A stretch of DNA of 64,000 nt from Ornithodoros turicata. Taxonomy: Eukaryota; Arthropoda; Arachnida; Ixodida; Argasidae. The notes below the pieces were generated by a model. The model searched no databases and was not told the origin of the DNA. It saw only the letters and a list, made by a program, of their open reading frames with translations. Shown piece by piece: positions 1 to 10,590 of this stretch. The stretch is from contig NC_088202.1 of NCBI RefSeq assembly GCF_037126465.1, positions 121,162,123 through 121,226,122 on the forward strand. The letters run 5' to 3'. The translations under genes were made by a program, and so were the position numbers. The number at the start of each line of letters is the position of its first letter. Positions within the stretch are counted from its first letter, which is position 1.

Positions 1-475
1 AACTGAACAGACAAAACAACGGCGAAACAAAATAAAAAGCAAGTAGCAGGGGCTGATACAGCAGCAACAGTAGCAGCAGCAGTGGCACTGAAGCATCGGT
101 TTGATCGAGAGCTGTACTTTGAGCACCACTACATACCCCTTAGAAAATTGAAGCTTTGTGAGATTTCAGCTCTTGTTGCAAAAGAATAATCTACGGTGCA
201 AGTAGTAATAGAGGTACGTCCTTTTTTCAATAGGGATATATGCCTGCTCTGTCTAAATAAGTAACCTGCAGCATTTTGGGGCACCACCACACAATAGCCC
301 TTCCCATGTGCACCTGCATTTGGTGTATGAAAGGTAAGCATGCTTTTACCACCGCACAAGCACCGCACAGATACATCTGATAATTGGAGACTAAGCTGTG
401 TGATTCCACAATAAGGAACAGCTGTTGAGAATGAGACAAATGTCGATGTTACCCCTTATGGAGAGAAATGTAGTA
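1..475. other. Non-coding flank, no gene seen
   Basis: This is probably an intron of the minus-strand CLASP gene, since the gene has not ended at 1719. A CAG/CAA-rich tract lies at about 58-89. I could not identify the next CLASP exon here. Confidence 0.5.
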
Positions 476-1484
476 CAGTAGACTCATGCTAATTCACACC
501 ACGACAGTCCGTACTTTCGGTTAATTCAAACTTGTTTTGAAATTTTTGTTTGGCCCATATGTATTTCAAATGCAATGATAAGCTTCTTAATTCAAATGCC
601 ACCTTCGTTTTGTTCAAGCTGCTTAGTTCAAACTTTCCGTTCCTGCGTAAAGTGTTTCTGCGCAGGAAGCGGCAAAACAAAATCTGTGAAGTTCGAAGCG
701 GCTCCTGCTTTCGATTGGCTACACCATCTCGTGGGGCACTGTGAACCATTCGCCGAATGCGCGAGCGCAAAACGTGTGCACAAAATGAAACTTTAGCCCC
801 TTGGGTTGAGCATACACAGACATCGTCCTCCGCTGCACACTTCCTGAATGAGTGTTACTCCCATTTTCCGGCACATAAGGTCTTCGCGGGTGAAATACAG
901 TCGTCGGCTTACAATTCTGACTTTCCAATTTTTCGAACAAAACTGCTGGTACCGTCAAATGCCCCATAGAATCAATGTATTTCCGCATCCAATATAACTT
1001 GGACTGCACCTAATTCGGACCGTTCTCATCTCGTTTCAAACCTGCAAGTTTTTTTGGGAACTTAGGTCTCCTTAGCGCCCCATATTTCGTACTGAATCAA
1101 AACGAAAGCCATTCCCTATACGATGCATGTGCAGAAGTGCAGCGCTCACGCGTAGGATGGCGGAGCTTATTTTCGTACGACTGAAAACGAACCAAACGCT
1201 CCGCTTTAGAATCATTGCAAGAGCTAGTCTCTGAATACGCGCGTCTTTGAACCACTATCTTCGTGTATCAGAAATACTGAAATGTCCTCAACTTCAAGTG
1301 AGGATGTCGAAGATACTGAGATAAAGGTGTTTAGTAGAGGAATCATTGTAAAATGTGCTTAAAATGTGCAGATACGTACATAAGGAACCGTAATTTTGTC
1401 ATGCAGCGTATATGCAGGCAAAATATTGATCATTCAAACAAAAACATGTGGTCTCAAAGGGTTTGAATTAACGAGAGCCTATTG
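476..1484. mobile_element. pogo/Tigger-type DNA element, about 1.0 kb, non-autonomous
   Basis: The ends are imperfect inverted repeats: the left begins CAGTAGACTCATGCTAATT and the right, read on the minus strand, begins CAATAGGCTCTCGTTAATT, about 19 of 25 bases matching. A TA dinucleotide flanks both ends (474-475 and 1485-1486), the target duplication of the Tc1/mariner/pogo superfamily. The interior repeats AATTCAAAC-like motifs and has no open reading frame with transposase features. It lies in or beside a CLASP intron. Confidence 0.7.
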
Positions 1485-1718
1485 TATTTAAAATGTGGCA
1501 AGGTAAGTTTGTATAATTGCTTCGTACTGATATGAGGCAAAAAAGAAAGAAACTAGTATGCCACCTTGTACTACAACAAGTATGTTCTTTTCTCTGCACA
1601 CATAAGGAAAAAGCACAAAGACAAGTAAAAGGAAATACACAAATGGAAGCAAGAATATGGCTAGGTTATGCTCTCACTGAAACCACATAAATGAGAGACT
1701 CTTAATAATGGAAGGTAC
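1485..1718. other. Intron sequence, nothing recognised
   Basis: AT-rich sequence between a DNA transposon and the most downstream CLASP exon in the window. I see no feature in it. Confidence 0.5.
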
Positions 1719-1792
1719 CTGATGCACTGCGAGCACTGCTGTAGACTGGCACCCCTGAACGACGACCATATGTTGATGCACTGCTGCCAGGC
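1719..1792 (-). CDS. CLASP: CLASP exon 13 (window numbering), Ser/Arg-rich region
   Basis: On the minus strand this 74-nt segment follows AATTGCAG and precedes GTACC. Entering with two bases carried from exon 12 it reads R-PGSSASTYGRRSGVPVYSS-ARSAS-G. The previous exon ends SMENL, so the junction resembles the SQESLNRP step after TOG2 in vertebrate CLASPs. The Ser/Arg-rich content fits the SxIP/microtubule-lattice binding region. It exits in phase 1 and the next exon is outside the window or was not found. The 9.7-kb intron before it is full of transposons, so the join rests on frame, splice sites and composition. Confidence 0.7.
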
Positions 1793-2035
1793 CTGCAATT
1801 ACAATTCAACGATCTGGAGTCCTTGGAACACACCACAATGCATATTATAGTGCTACCAGCTTAGTTAAGCCCACTTATTAGTTTCTGGCTTTTTGTGCAT
1901 GACCACTTTTCACAAATTCAGGTACTACCTCTTCTTATAATATTGTATAAATTTAGATTCAGCTGCTACTTCTGCATTTGAAGTGTCATCAGTAAAAAAA
2001 TTTGGGTTAACATCTCACCGGAGCTGGCTATGTCA

Positions 2036-3240
2036 ACCTGTGTCAAAACAGCATTCCACACCAACTGATCGAGCAATGCTGCCGACCATCATGGATTTTT
2101 GTGAAAAAAATAAAAAATAAAATGAGGGTGCTTCGTGGTGGCAGGGGGATATCGAACACAAAATATTAGTTCCAAATTTTGAAGGGTTCCACCACCAGAG
2201 GGACCCAAAGTTAGCACCCGGAGGAAAAACCCTGTTCACTCTGGTTGCGTGCGCCGGCCATCATAGGGCACCGAAATAGTTGAAAATTGGCAGGCACGTC
2301 GTAAAAGCTCTCTACTTACGTATGATTGAGTGATCGCTCACGAAAGGGAACGTGTCTGGCATGTCGGAAAACAGTGCTAAAAGTTCTTATAAAAATAACT
2401 AGGATTTCTAGAATACTACAAGTGAAGAGCTGACCAGATGTACATTCCAATAAAAAAATATTGTTGCTCTCACTAAAAATTCGGTAAAGTCGACAAAATC
2501 ACTTAAAAGTGTATATTTCTGGAGGTCAATTTGTTGTGGAGATATCAAGATAGAATAGACCAGATAGACCAGAGACCACATGCTATCATCGGTCTCCCTA
2601 GAAAGGGCAATAAAAAAAATGTTTTGAATTATCACAAAATCGACACTAAAAGCACAGGGAATCACAATCGCACTCGCATATGTCGAACTTGAGGGGGATC
2701 GCAAAATAGTTTGAATTCGATGTATCAGATGTGCTACATTAGCGGTGACCGAAGCACCGGTGCTTAACACTAATCCCAACCGCAGTCAAGAGAGATGTCG
2801 AAAGTAGCGAAAACACTTTATTTTACAGCAAAAAAATCTGACCTTAGCTTGCATCTTGTTGCGGGCACACGTGTCTCAAACATATCAAGACGATCCACCT
2901 CTGTAAGGCCAGAGCTTTCCATATCTACGCAGCAGCGACAAATCACTTGAAACGCTGAGATGAGCTCGGTGGCTGTCGGAAATGGCTGTAGTTCTTTATG
3001 GTCGTCAGTGCTATCCGCTTCATCGGCACGGGCTATGTCCTCAACGATGTCCGCGTCCGTCCGTTCCGCCACAGCTTCCGCAGCATTGTCTACACCCATG
3101 TAGTCTGTAGCACTCACGCATGGGAGAACGATCTCGACGTTCGATATATCGGGTAACCGCGGTACCGAAGTTCGATAAGGCATGCTATCTTTTACCCATG
3201 CTATACTTTTACATGTAATTTTCAAGGAGATTTTTTAATT
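2036..3240 (-). mobile_element. Tigger/pogo-type transposon relic with transposase 3' end
   Basis: Read on the minus strand, this block holds the C-terminal end of a Tigger-like transposase (2818-3225) followed by about 780 bp of 3' sequence. The 3' part is shared, in the opposite orientation, with 9060-9390 and 10591-10886, for example TCCGGGTGCTAACTTTGG and GCCAGACACGTTCCCTTTC. The outer ends are not sharply defined and no terminal inverted repeat or duplication could be fixed. It sits inside the 9.7-kb CLASP intron. Confidence 0.65.
2818..3225 (-). pseudogene. C-terminal fragment of a Tigger-like (CENP-B/pogo) transposase
   Basis: The 135-codon frame has the style of a Tigger transposase tail: an acidic stretch (about residues 55-78, EAVAERTDADIVEDIARADE), then a helical Leu/Ile-rich part ending with TEVDRLDMFETRV, then a basic end closing ..RSDFF-AVK before the stop, which resembles the TITDFF-type tail of the family. 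The DNA-binding domains and the DDE catalytic core are absent, so it cannot be active. The call rests on recalled family style; a profile search against DDE_1/CENP-B proteins would decide. Confidence 0.55.
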
Positions 3241-3850
3241 GTTCAATATACGCAATAATTCAAAATATGCGGGTTCGTCTGTATATCCAAGCGTACGATT
3301 ACATGTGCCAACTTGAATGTTCGTGACGGGTCTCGCGTTTTTTGAGCGGATGCGTGAAGGGGTTGCCCAAAGTGTAGTTTGACACACGACCTTAACATGT
3401 TTATGGCGAGAAGATGTAGAGCGTGTTAGTTAAATAAAAAAATATTATATATATATATAACAAATTATTATCGCCATGTTACCATGTTTACAGTGCTGCA
3501 GCTAGTCATGAGTCAATGAGCTGGAAATAAAGCGGCTTGTGTGGTTTTCTGTGTGTATGTGCGAGTCATTGGATATATGCGCAAGCAAAATCCAAGGGCC
3601 GATGGGGTTTTTTCCTTTTTTGTCTCCTGCTAGGCCAAACAGTGCCTGTCATGTATTTGCCTGGTGCACTTTCCTTACGACGTGATAAACGATTGTTCAA
3701 CCCCTTGCAAATGCGCGTTCTTACTCCAGAGTGTGTGTTAAATTATTCCCTCTTTATCTATTTGCCATCGAGTCGCTGACATATTTGCCATATTTAAGCC
3801 AGCACATCTTTGCCCTTCCTACCAAATTGTCCCTCCTGTTTCATATAAAG
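3241..3850. other. Intron spacer with a short AT microsatellite
   Basis: A short (AT)n run lies at 3446-3459. Nothing else is recognisable. The 80-codon frame at 3537-3779 looks like chance. Confidence 0.5.
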
Positions 3851-4654
3851 AAGAGCTGTGCAAATATTCGAAATTTCGAATATGAAACGAATATTTGATG
3901 CTATTCAAATGCTATTCGCAACCTACTTTCAGTATTTGAAATTTTCGAATATCTTTCGAAGCTGAAGCTGCAGTACTGAAGCGAGGTATCACTATCGCCA
4001 TTCTGCAAGTCGACTTCGCCTCATTACATCCAAGAGTAAGGTGAAGCCCACTTCACGTTACCGCCACTGTTCGTTTGGTGTGTGGCTCCATTCTGCAAGT
4101 CGCCTTGACCTCATCACACTCGAGCGTTAGGTGAACCCCGCTTTACACTGTTTACAATTTTCTTTTACTATATCTACAAATTTTGTGAGCTCATGGTCAG
4201 CACTGTACTCTGGACATTGCAGGTTCCAGTAAATGTACTCCCAACTTCCAGAGTTATATTCAGTAACAGATGGGAAATGTGTGCAGTTTCTTTAAAAAAA
4301 GTACGGGGAATTCACAATGCAAACATAGAAATGAGGAGATGCACACAAAGCAGGCTGCAAGGAACAAGTTGACTAACTCTCAATGCAGTTCATCCCACTA
4401 ATGCAGTTTACCATGCACAACACAAAGGGACCCTTCTCTCGCGATGTTATGCTGGGAGAAAAGGCTCACATATTTGGAGCAGAATATCTTTCATGTTCAT
4501 CATTTAATGAGCATACCACCACAAAATATTTCACCATGAGGTATTCGAGATTTTTCGAATTGGGCCTTTTCTGATTATTCGAATTCGATTCGCAGTGCAA
4601 GTGAAATATTCGTGAACTATTTGTAATGGAAATTTTGCTATTCGCCCAGCTCCA
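3851..4654. mobile_element. Probable hAT-type MITE rich in AATATTCGAA motifs
   Basis: Left end AAGAGCTGTGCAAATATTCG and right end (minus strand) TGGAGCTGGGCGAATAGCAA form inverted repeats. The flanking octamers ATATAAAG (3843-3850) and ATAAATAG (4655-4662) agree at 6 of 8 positions, consistent with a decayed 8-bp hAT duplication. The subterminal regions carry many TTCGAAT/AATATTCG palindromic motifs, possible transposase-binding repeats. There is no transposase frame. Confidence 0.6.
3998..4155 (+). repeat. Two diverged tandem copies of a roughly 90-bp unit
   Basis: Both copies start CCATTCTGCAAGTCG (3998 and 4088), continue with a C-rich CTTCGCCTCAT/CTTGACCTCAT block and contain a TAGGTGAA/AAGGTGAAG motif. 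An inverted relative is at about 9660-9730 (AGGTGAAGCCGACTTGCGGA). Confidence 0.65.
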
Positions 4655-5202
4655 ATAAATAGCAGCAGAACTGCAATGCGGTGTTAGTGAAGCGTTACAG
4701 GCGAGAGCAAAGCAAGGCTGGCGCATTTCTCATCGTCCTGTTTACTTCCTGCTTATTTTTTCCGAAGGAAACCTACATTGATGAGGAAAACATAAATCTT
4801 CAACAAATAATTCAGCATAGTCTATCGATATTGTTGCACAGTGACATGCATACAGTAGCGCATTCAATTCTAACAGAACCATTAAGACTCGGAAAGGATC
4901 TTGTTTCAGGTTTGGCGAAGTCGTCTTGTTTATTTTGCATCACTGGACTTATATAAAAGGGCTACATGTTTCTCTGTCACGGTTTCTATTTTTCCATTGC
5001 CCTTTCTAGGGAGAACGGTGACAGTGTGCGGTCTCTTGCAACGAGCGAGCGGTGCCGGGTATGTCGCAGAAAAAAATTTATCGAGTTTAACAAAAATACT
5101 TTTTCTGATTTTTTGTGTATGTATTCTCAAGGTGTTCCTCTATACTTCTGTGTAAAGCACACAGGACATACTGTGGCAGAGTTCTCAGGTCTCGGTGCTA
5201 GC
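4655..5202. other. Intron spacer with a Tigger-related fragment
   Basis: About 4975-5125 shares CATTGCCCTTTCTAGGGAGA and the following GGTCTCT..TTTATCGA-like stretch with the minus strand of about 2480-2620, so it is another piece of the same Tigger-like family. It directly abuts the gag relic that starts at 5203. The rest is unrecognised. Confidence 0.5.
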
Positions 5203-5960
5203 ATGAACGGAGAGTTATAGGAGTGGTTAGTGCTCGGTAGATCGCTTGGGGCGAGCAACGACGAGCTGAGGGAATGGGTCGACGAGCAGAGAGCAATAGA
5301 GAGAGAGACAAGGGCAGAAGAGCGGGCCGCGAGAGCAGCTGAAAGAGAACTCGATCAATGAGTGCTGCTCAAGGAGGAACGCGTACTAGCATCGCGTGTG
5401 CAGGTGGCAAATCGGACGGCAGCAGCAGGTGACCCCGGCACGACTACTGGGCATAACGAGAGGTTTCGTCCGGATACGCCGAAGTTTACGCCCGCGTTCG
5501 ATTAGAGAAGAGACGACCTGGATGCATATTTGCATAGGTTTGAAGTTGCGGCGGAAGGGATAAATTGACCCAGGGAGCAGTGGGCAGTAGCCTTAAGTTT
5601 GTCGTTAGCTGAAGAGGTGCTGGCAGTGTTCGGGCGTCTGTCAGCACAGGAGTCAAATGACTACGGGAAGGTCCAGGATGCCTTGTTGCAAACATTTAGG
5701 TATACTCCAGAAGGTTTCCGGGACAAGCTCGGGTCTTCGATGCCCGATAAGAATGAGACTGCCAAGCAGTTCAGGGCACGCTTCACCTCTGGTACCACTA
5801 AAGATTACTCTTCGCTGCGTGATTTGCTGCTGAGGGAGCAGTTCATTCAGAAACGTCCCCGGGCGTTGGCTGCATTTTTGGCCCCCGGTCCCCCCGGACA
5901 CTTTTCCTCGGCACACGACACTTTGACAAGTCGACACCCGATAATGAAACGATGTTTACG
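5203..5960 (+). pseudogene. Broken gag gene of a Ty3/gypsy-like LTR retrotransposon
   Basis: One reading frame runs from an ATG at 5203. It first encodes a charged coiled-coil-like stretch (Glu/Arg/Ala-rich, about 5260-5360), then a capsid region with the family pattern F..EDDLDAYLHRFE, an REQWAV helix, Y-x-T-PEGFRDK and a SLRDLLLREQF helix. These are hallmarks of the SCAN-like capsid of animal Ty3/gypsy elements. In-frame stops at 5218, 5359, 5503 and 5566 and an apparent internal deletion near 5795 (before GTTKDYSS) break it. After about 5880 the similarity fades. No zinc knuckle, protease, reverse transcriptase or integrase was seen downstream. It is an old dead copy in a CLASP intron. Confidence 0.75.
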
Positions 5961-7762
5961 AGGGCGGTCAACCTACGCGACAGCGGGTGATTTCACGGTG
6001 CTCTCATTGGACGCGGACGCCAGAGCCCTCGGGGTTAGTCGGACAGAAGCTAGCATGAGACGGAGACAAATAAGGCTATAAGCAAAACTTTACTATGGAA
6101 GTGGGCAGTATAGAGCCTGGACTTGCAGCTTATCCCGGGAACACCCGCAAGTACGCCCAGTGGCATGAGTAGCTCTCTGCGCAGGCACCGCAATGACAGC
6201 ACCCAGGAAACAATCCGAGGCAGCGGCAGGAATCTGATGGGCAGGCCAACAGCCGGAACCAAGGACCAAGGACCAGATAGGAGTACCAGCAGGCACCCAG
6301 AACCAGGCGTCAGAATCCGAAGCAGATCCAGAGCCCACACGAAGTCTACCTTTCCTCGAAGAAGCCCATGCGCTTCTACCTCTATGCGCACCTTACGTCA
6401 CACACAGCAGTTTTCTTCCAAGAGCTGCTTCTTTTCACAGGTGTGACCACTTTCATGACATTAACCCCCCCCCACGTCGCAAGACATTGCACAACCCCAA
6501 ATTGTTCAATGTCTTCACAAAATCACAATCCCCCAAACATTGCCCCAAGCACTTTGTTAGATGTCACTACACAAAACCGAAATGTCCTTGTCCATTCTTC
6601 TAGGTCTCAATGGACCAAATACGAGAATACACCGTGCACGTTAGAGTGGACTCAAACGTACCAATGACAATCCCTAGCCAACGCTCACTGAAAAGTATGT
6701 GGGACTGAGAACTAAGAGTCGGACGAACACACAGCGTTATATCACTTGGGTTTAGAACTCAGACAAGTCAGAAAGATCAACGTTTGTGAAGAAACAAACT
6801 CTAGTCCTCACCCACACCACACAACACTTTTACCAGACCGAAACCAGACTACTGGGGCATAACAAACGACATGGACCCCAAGAAAATGCGACTACTTCGG
6901 ATATCTCACGAAACGACATATACATACCGAGAAAAAGGCAACTGCACAACCATCGAACTTTCAAAACTTTCGAAAAACATTCTTACAAACAACTTTTAAA
7001 ATCTTCGAGCAACTTTCACATGCGCCCGCCACTGTGCTTTCCTTTAACGCTATATGGATAGATATTTGCAATTCTGCAAAGTACACAGTAAGACTTGTAT
7101 CCGAGCACCTCTACCGAGAATGCTTTTTGCAAGGAAACCCAACAACGTAGTACACCGAGTAAACCGTTCGAACACCACTTATGTTTCGCCCTCATCACTC
7201 CTGAACCATGCTCTCCTTGTTGTGATGCCACAAGTACAAACTTCTCCAATGCAACACCAGCCGCCGCCCTGCCAGCCACAACAAATACGTGTTCGACTCT
7301 CACTGACTGGACCACGTTGTCGGCTGTGGGAACCAAAAACCGTGTAACCACCTTTGTCTATACATTGTTGACGCATCAACTGCTCATTAGCACAGTATGA
7401 CTTTTAGTGTACTTTTGCTTAAAAAAAAAACAAAAACGAACTACGGCCCTGACTTGTAAATTCCGCGATTTTCCGAGGCAAGGAGTCAACGGATGCTTGA
7501 AACGGGAAACACTCTATGTTCTTGGACAATGTGGGGATAAAAAATATTTTATGAAGATTCAAAGCACTGTTGTGGCTCAGCATTACATGGTATCTTGTGT
7601 TCTCCTCTGACAGCAAATACAGTATGTTGCCTACAATCATTTTTTACCTGCTGAAAGATTTTTCAGCACCTACAGAGTTCATAGGAATTGACAAATACTT
7701 GATCGCAATAGCCACGCGGCGATTCGGAGCAAGCACCCTCATTCCGTCCCAAAACTCAATTA
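5961..7762. other. Unassigned intron sequence after the gag relic
   Basis: Residues of a Pro/Gln/Arg-rich tail of the retroelement may extend to about 6360. From 6420 to 7400 the plus strand is markedly A/C-rich (Thr/His/Pro-rich in translation) but no family is recognisable. No LTR pair was found. Confidence 0.4.
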
Positions 7763-8075
7763 CCGTATTTACTCGCATAATTTGCGCACTTGTTCTCCCC
7801 CAAAAAAGTAGGAGAACTTGGGGTGCGCAAATTGCGTGGGAACGTTCGTTACGAATCTCAAACGACGCAAAATCTCAAAATTTTAGTGTGCCGGTCATGT
7901 TGGCTGTTGGTAGAGCCGATATTCACATTATCACTGCATTGCACAAGCGCGAATGAAGTACCCAAATACCGCGCAACAACCAGCGACGGTTGAGAGGCAA
8001 ACTGCTGGACCCACTACCGCTCATCCTACCAGTAGCCACGCTGCAAGTCCCTCTTGACAACCGAAAGCACACTAT

Positions 8076-8114
8076 TGATTGATTGATTGATTGATGTGTT
8101 TAATGGCACAAAGG
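8076..8114 (-). mobile_element. 39-bp LINE 3' tail with (TCAA)n end and 14-bp target duplication
   Basis: The segment is (TGAT)n followed by GTGTTTAATGGCACAAAGG. It sits between two copies of CGAAAGCACACTAT (8062-8075 and 8115-8128). On the minus strand this is a severely 5'-truncated retroposon ending GCCATTAAACAC plus a tetranucleotide tail. The perfect duplication shows target-primed insertion into the older 7763-9042 element. Confidence 0.8.
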
Positions 8115-8236
8115 CGAAAGCACACTATGTTCGCCAACTTTGTCATGCTGTGCGCTGTAAGTTCGTACTGTGTCTGCCCAGCGTTTCTCTCCACATTTTG
8201 TAGTTTGAGTGACAGTATCGTCCAGTGCGTCAGTGG

Positions 8237-8790
8237 GGTGTATCCCGTTTGAAACCATTAAAAATAACATTTCAAAAATAAACGCGCAAGTACCCAGTGT
8301 TAAAAATATATCTCCCAGAATATACGCTTAAAAATAAACGCACAAAAATAATCGCCGAAATATCCCTGTTTAAATATAAATGCTAAGGAATCCACGGTTA
8401 AGAATATATCGTTAAAAATAAATCATATCAGAATCCCCACAAATCAATCCTACAGTTGTTAGAGTCATGTGGTATGGCCCAAATCAAGGTGAACTGCAAG
8501 CAAGGGGTTTGACCTAACCTCACAGGACCAAGCTAGCCTAAACTAACCTAACATAACATGATATAACCCGGCGTAAATTGCAATCAGTCCGCTTCCGTGC
8601 TAGATGGTGAGGGGATTTGGAAACAGTTTATTTTTAATGGTGGATTATTAAACGGTGATCTCTAAGCGGGGATAGTAAACGGTTCATTTTAGGAGATATA
8701 TTTTTAACCGTGTATTTTTTTAACGGATCATTCTTAAATGTTTTATTCTTAAACGTTTATTCTTAATGGTGGATATCGGGGACCCCCCCC
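8237..8790. mobile_element. 554-bp foldback MITE with 8-bp duplication and telomere-like core
   Basis: The exact octamer GTCAGTGG flanks the insert (8229-8236 and 8791-8798). Both arms are AT-rich and built of recurring TTAAAAATAAAC-like units in opposite orientation, and they share GTTAAAAATATATCTCC. The centre (about 8500-8570) has several CCTAA/TAACC steps resembling the arthropod TTAGG telomere repeat in degenerate form. It has no coding capacity. The 8-bp duplication points to hAT or a similar superfamily. Confidence 0.7.
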
Positions 8791-9059
8791 GTCAGTGGAC
8801 CATCACCCGAACGTGTGCACAAACAAAAGCACCACAGTCACTTCGGTAGTGCTGATGGCATTGTGAAAACCGTGTGGTAAGTGAAAAGCAATCGCTACGG
8901 TTTCTGAGACACGCATGCCAAATATCCGCACGCCAAAACGCGGGTGCGCAAATTACGCAATTTTTAATTTTCTTGCCATTTTTCGTGGGAAACTAGGGGT
9001 ATGGAAATTGTGCGATGGCTCAAAATATGTGAGTAAATACGGTATGCAGTATGGTACAG

Positions 9060-9390
9060 TTCTCGACTTTAGCAAATTTTTTTGGCAACTAATTTTTAGT
9101 GAGAGCAACGATTTTTTTTTAATTGGAATGCACGTCTCGTCAGCTCTTCACTTGCAGTATTTATTCTGTCTAGAAATCCTAGCTACTTTTATAATAAAAA
9201 AAAGTCAAACGTTTGCACTTTTAGCGTTGCCTTCCGACATGCCAGACATGCTCCCTTTCGTGACAGATCAATGACACACAATCATACGTAAGTAGAGAGC
9301 TTGTACGACATGCCTTCCAATTTTGAACTACAGTCGCCAAACGATTTTTCGTACATGTTCCATTATTCGGACGCGTTCGCGGAACAGCCA
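9060..9390 (+). mobile_element. Fragment of the Tigger-like family (5' half of the shared 3' region)
   Basis: This matches the minus strand of about 2280-2490: both contain CAGCTCTTCACTTG, TCTAGAAATCCTAG, CCGACATGCCAGACA and CATACGTAAGTAGAGAGCTT. Towards its end it carries TTATTCGGAC. The matching other half is at 10591-10886. Confidence 0.7.
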
Positions 9391-10590
9391 CGGGCCTCAT
9401 AGAGTTAATGTATAACAATGTCCAAAACTTGGGATGCCGCACAGCTGCGTCGCTCAATATTTCTGACACGGTTTGCTCAGCCCGCAAGCGTCCCGGGCGG
9501 TCGCCAGCTCACCACGTGCGCATGACGCAATGCGAAGGTCAAGAAAAGCAAAAATAAAAATCGAGGCAAGAAAATGGGCAGTGACTGTTCATTGTGCAAT
9601 ACTCTGAGTGATGGAGTCCTGTCGTGGCGCTTTGTGAAACCGAGCACGTGCTGTCCACCCGCGACGAAAAGCGAGCTTCACCTAAAGCACGTAGGCGTTA
9701 GGTGAAGCCGACTTGCGGAATGGTGACGCCTAATGCAGGTCCCCCAAACTCACCTCGGAAAAGCGTGCAACGAAGAAGGCCGCCACTAGATACCCCGCTG
9801 TTGCCGTTCCGGATCACTTCAGCCCGCTAAGTTTAGCGGCAAAATGTTTTTGTTGTTTCTGCGAATGAATCTAGTCTTTATATGTCCAAATAAGACGCGT
9901 ATAACAACTTTCTCTGTCGTGTTTCACTTTTCGGTCCCGTTTTTAAACGTGTTGAGCGATCGGAAGAATCTAGTGCACGGCTGCGTGCATCACATAGCGT
10001 ACCTGTCGTACCAGGCGCCGCAGGCGCTGCAGTCGTCCATTTCTCCTTCGGTGACTTGGCCTGGCTTGGATTGTGCTTGAACTGGATCTTTAGCGCGCTA
10101 CATTCCACGCAAGCCAACGTCTGGTAACAATGGGGTATCTAAGGGCGGCCTCCGGCATTGCACGCATCGGGATAGGAACAAATACATGGGAAAATGGCGA
10201 CCTTGGGGGACCTGGCCTAATGTTGCCAGAAGTTGTCCCGATATGGTCCCTCCACGTGTTCGGGATATCGACGACTTGCCGTCTTCCAGCGCATTCGTCA
10301 AACTCGGAACTAATGAAGGCGACTGTAGCGCTTTCGCCCGTATACAATATCGCTTCGGGAAGTAGCAGCTGTAATAAAACCGCTAAAACAGTGAGAAAAA
10401 AAAAATGGACGACACAGGACGGACGCACTGCAACTTATTTCATTATGTGTGACCAAAAGGCCCATATTGGTACTTTATTCAACTATATTTGTAGCAGCTG
10501 TAGAATGTAGATGTAGGTGGAAGTAGAAGCCGATGTTATCAGGCAGAGATGGAAGACTGCCCTTTAAGAAAGCATCGGCAACTTTTTCCG
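9391..10590. other. Unassigned 1.2-kb block between two Tigger-like halves
   Basis: About 9660-9730 is an inverted relative of the repeat at 3998-4155. The plus frame 10130-10510 (126 codons) and minus frame 10090-10428 have no recognisable domain. The block could be an insertion that split one Tigger-like copy, but no terminal repeats were resolved. Confidence 0.4.

Larger units (their letters stand above)
7763..9042. mobile_element. TA-flanked DNA element with CCGTATTTACTC ends
   Basis: The left end reads CCGTATTTACTCGCATAATT and the right end, on the minus strand, CCGTATTTACTCACATATTT. Each is flanked by TA (7761-7762 and 9043-9044), as in Tc1/mariner/pogo insertions. Subterminal GTGCGCAAATT motifs occur at both sides. 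Two younger insertions lie inside (8076-8114 and 8237-8790), so the original element was roughly 670 bp and non-autonomous. Confidence 0.75.

Noticed and set aside
3446..3459. Origin or promoter from the AT run
   Set aside because: It is a short dinucleotide microsatellite without other signals.
5203..5960. Complete LTR retrotransposon
   Set aside because: Only a broken gag was seen, with no pol motifs and no LTR pair.
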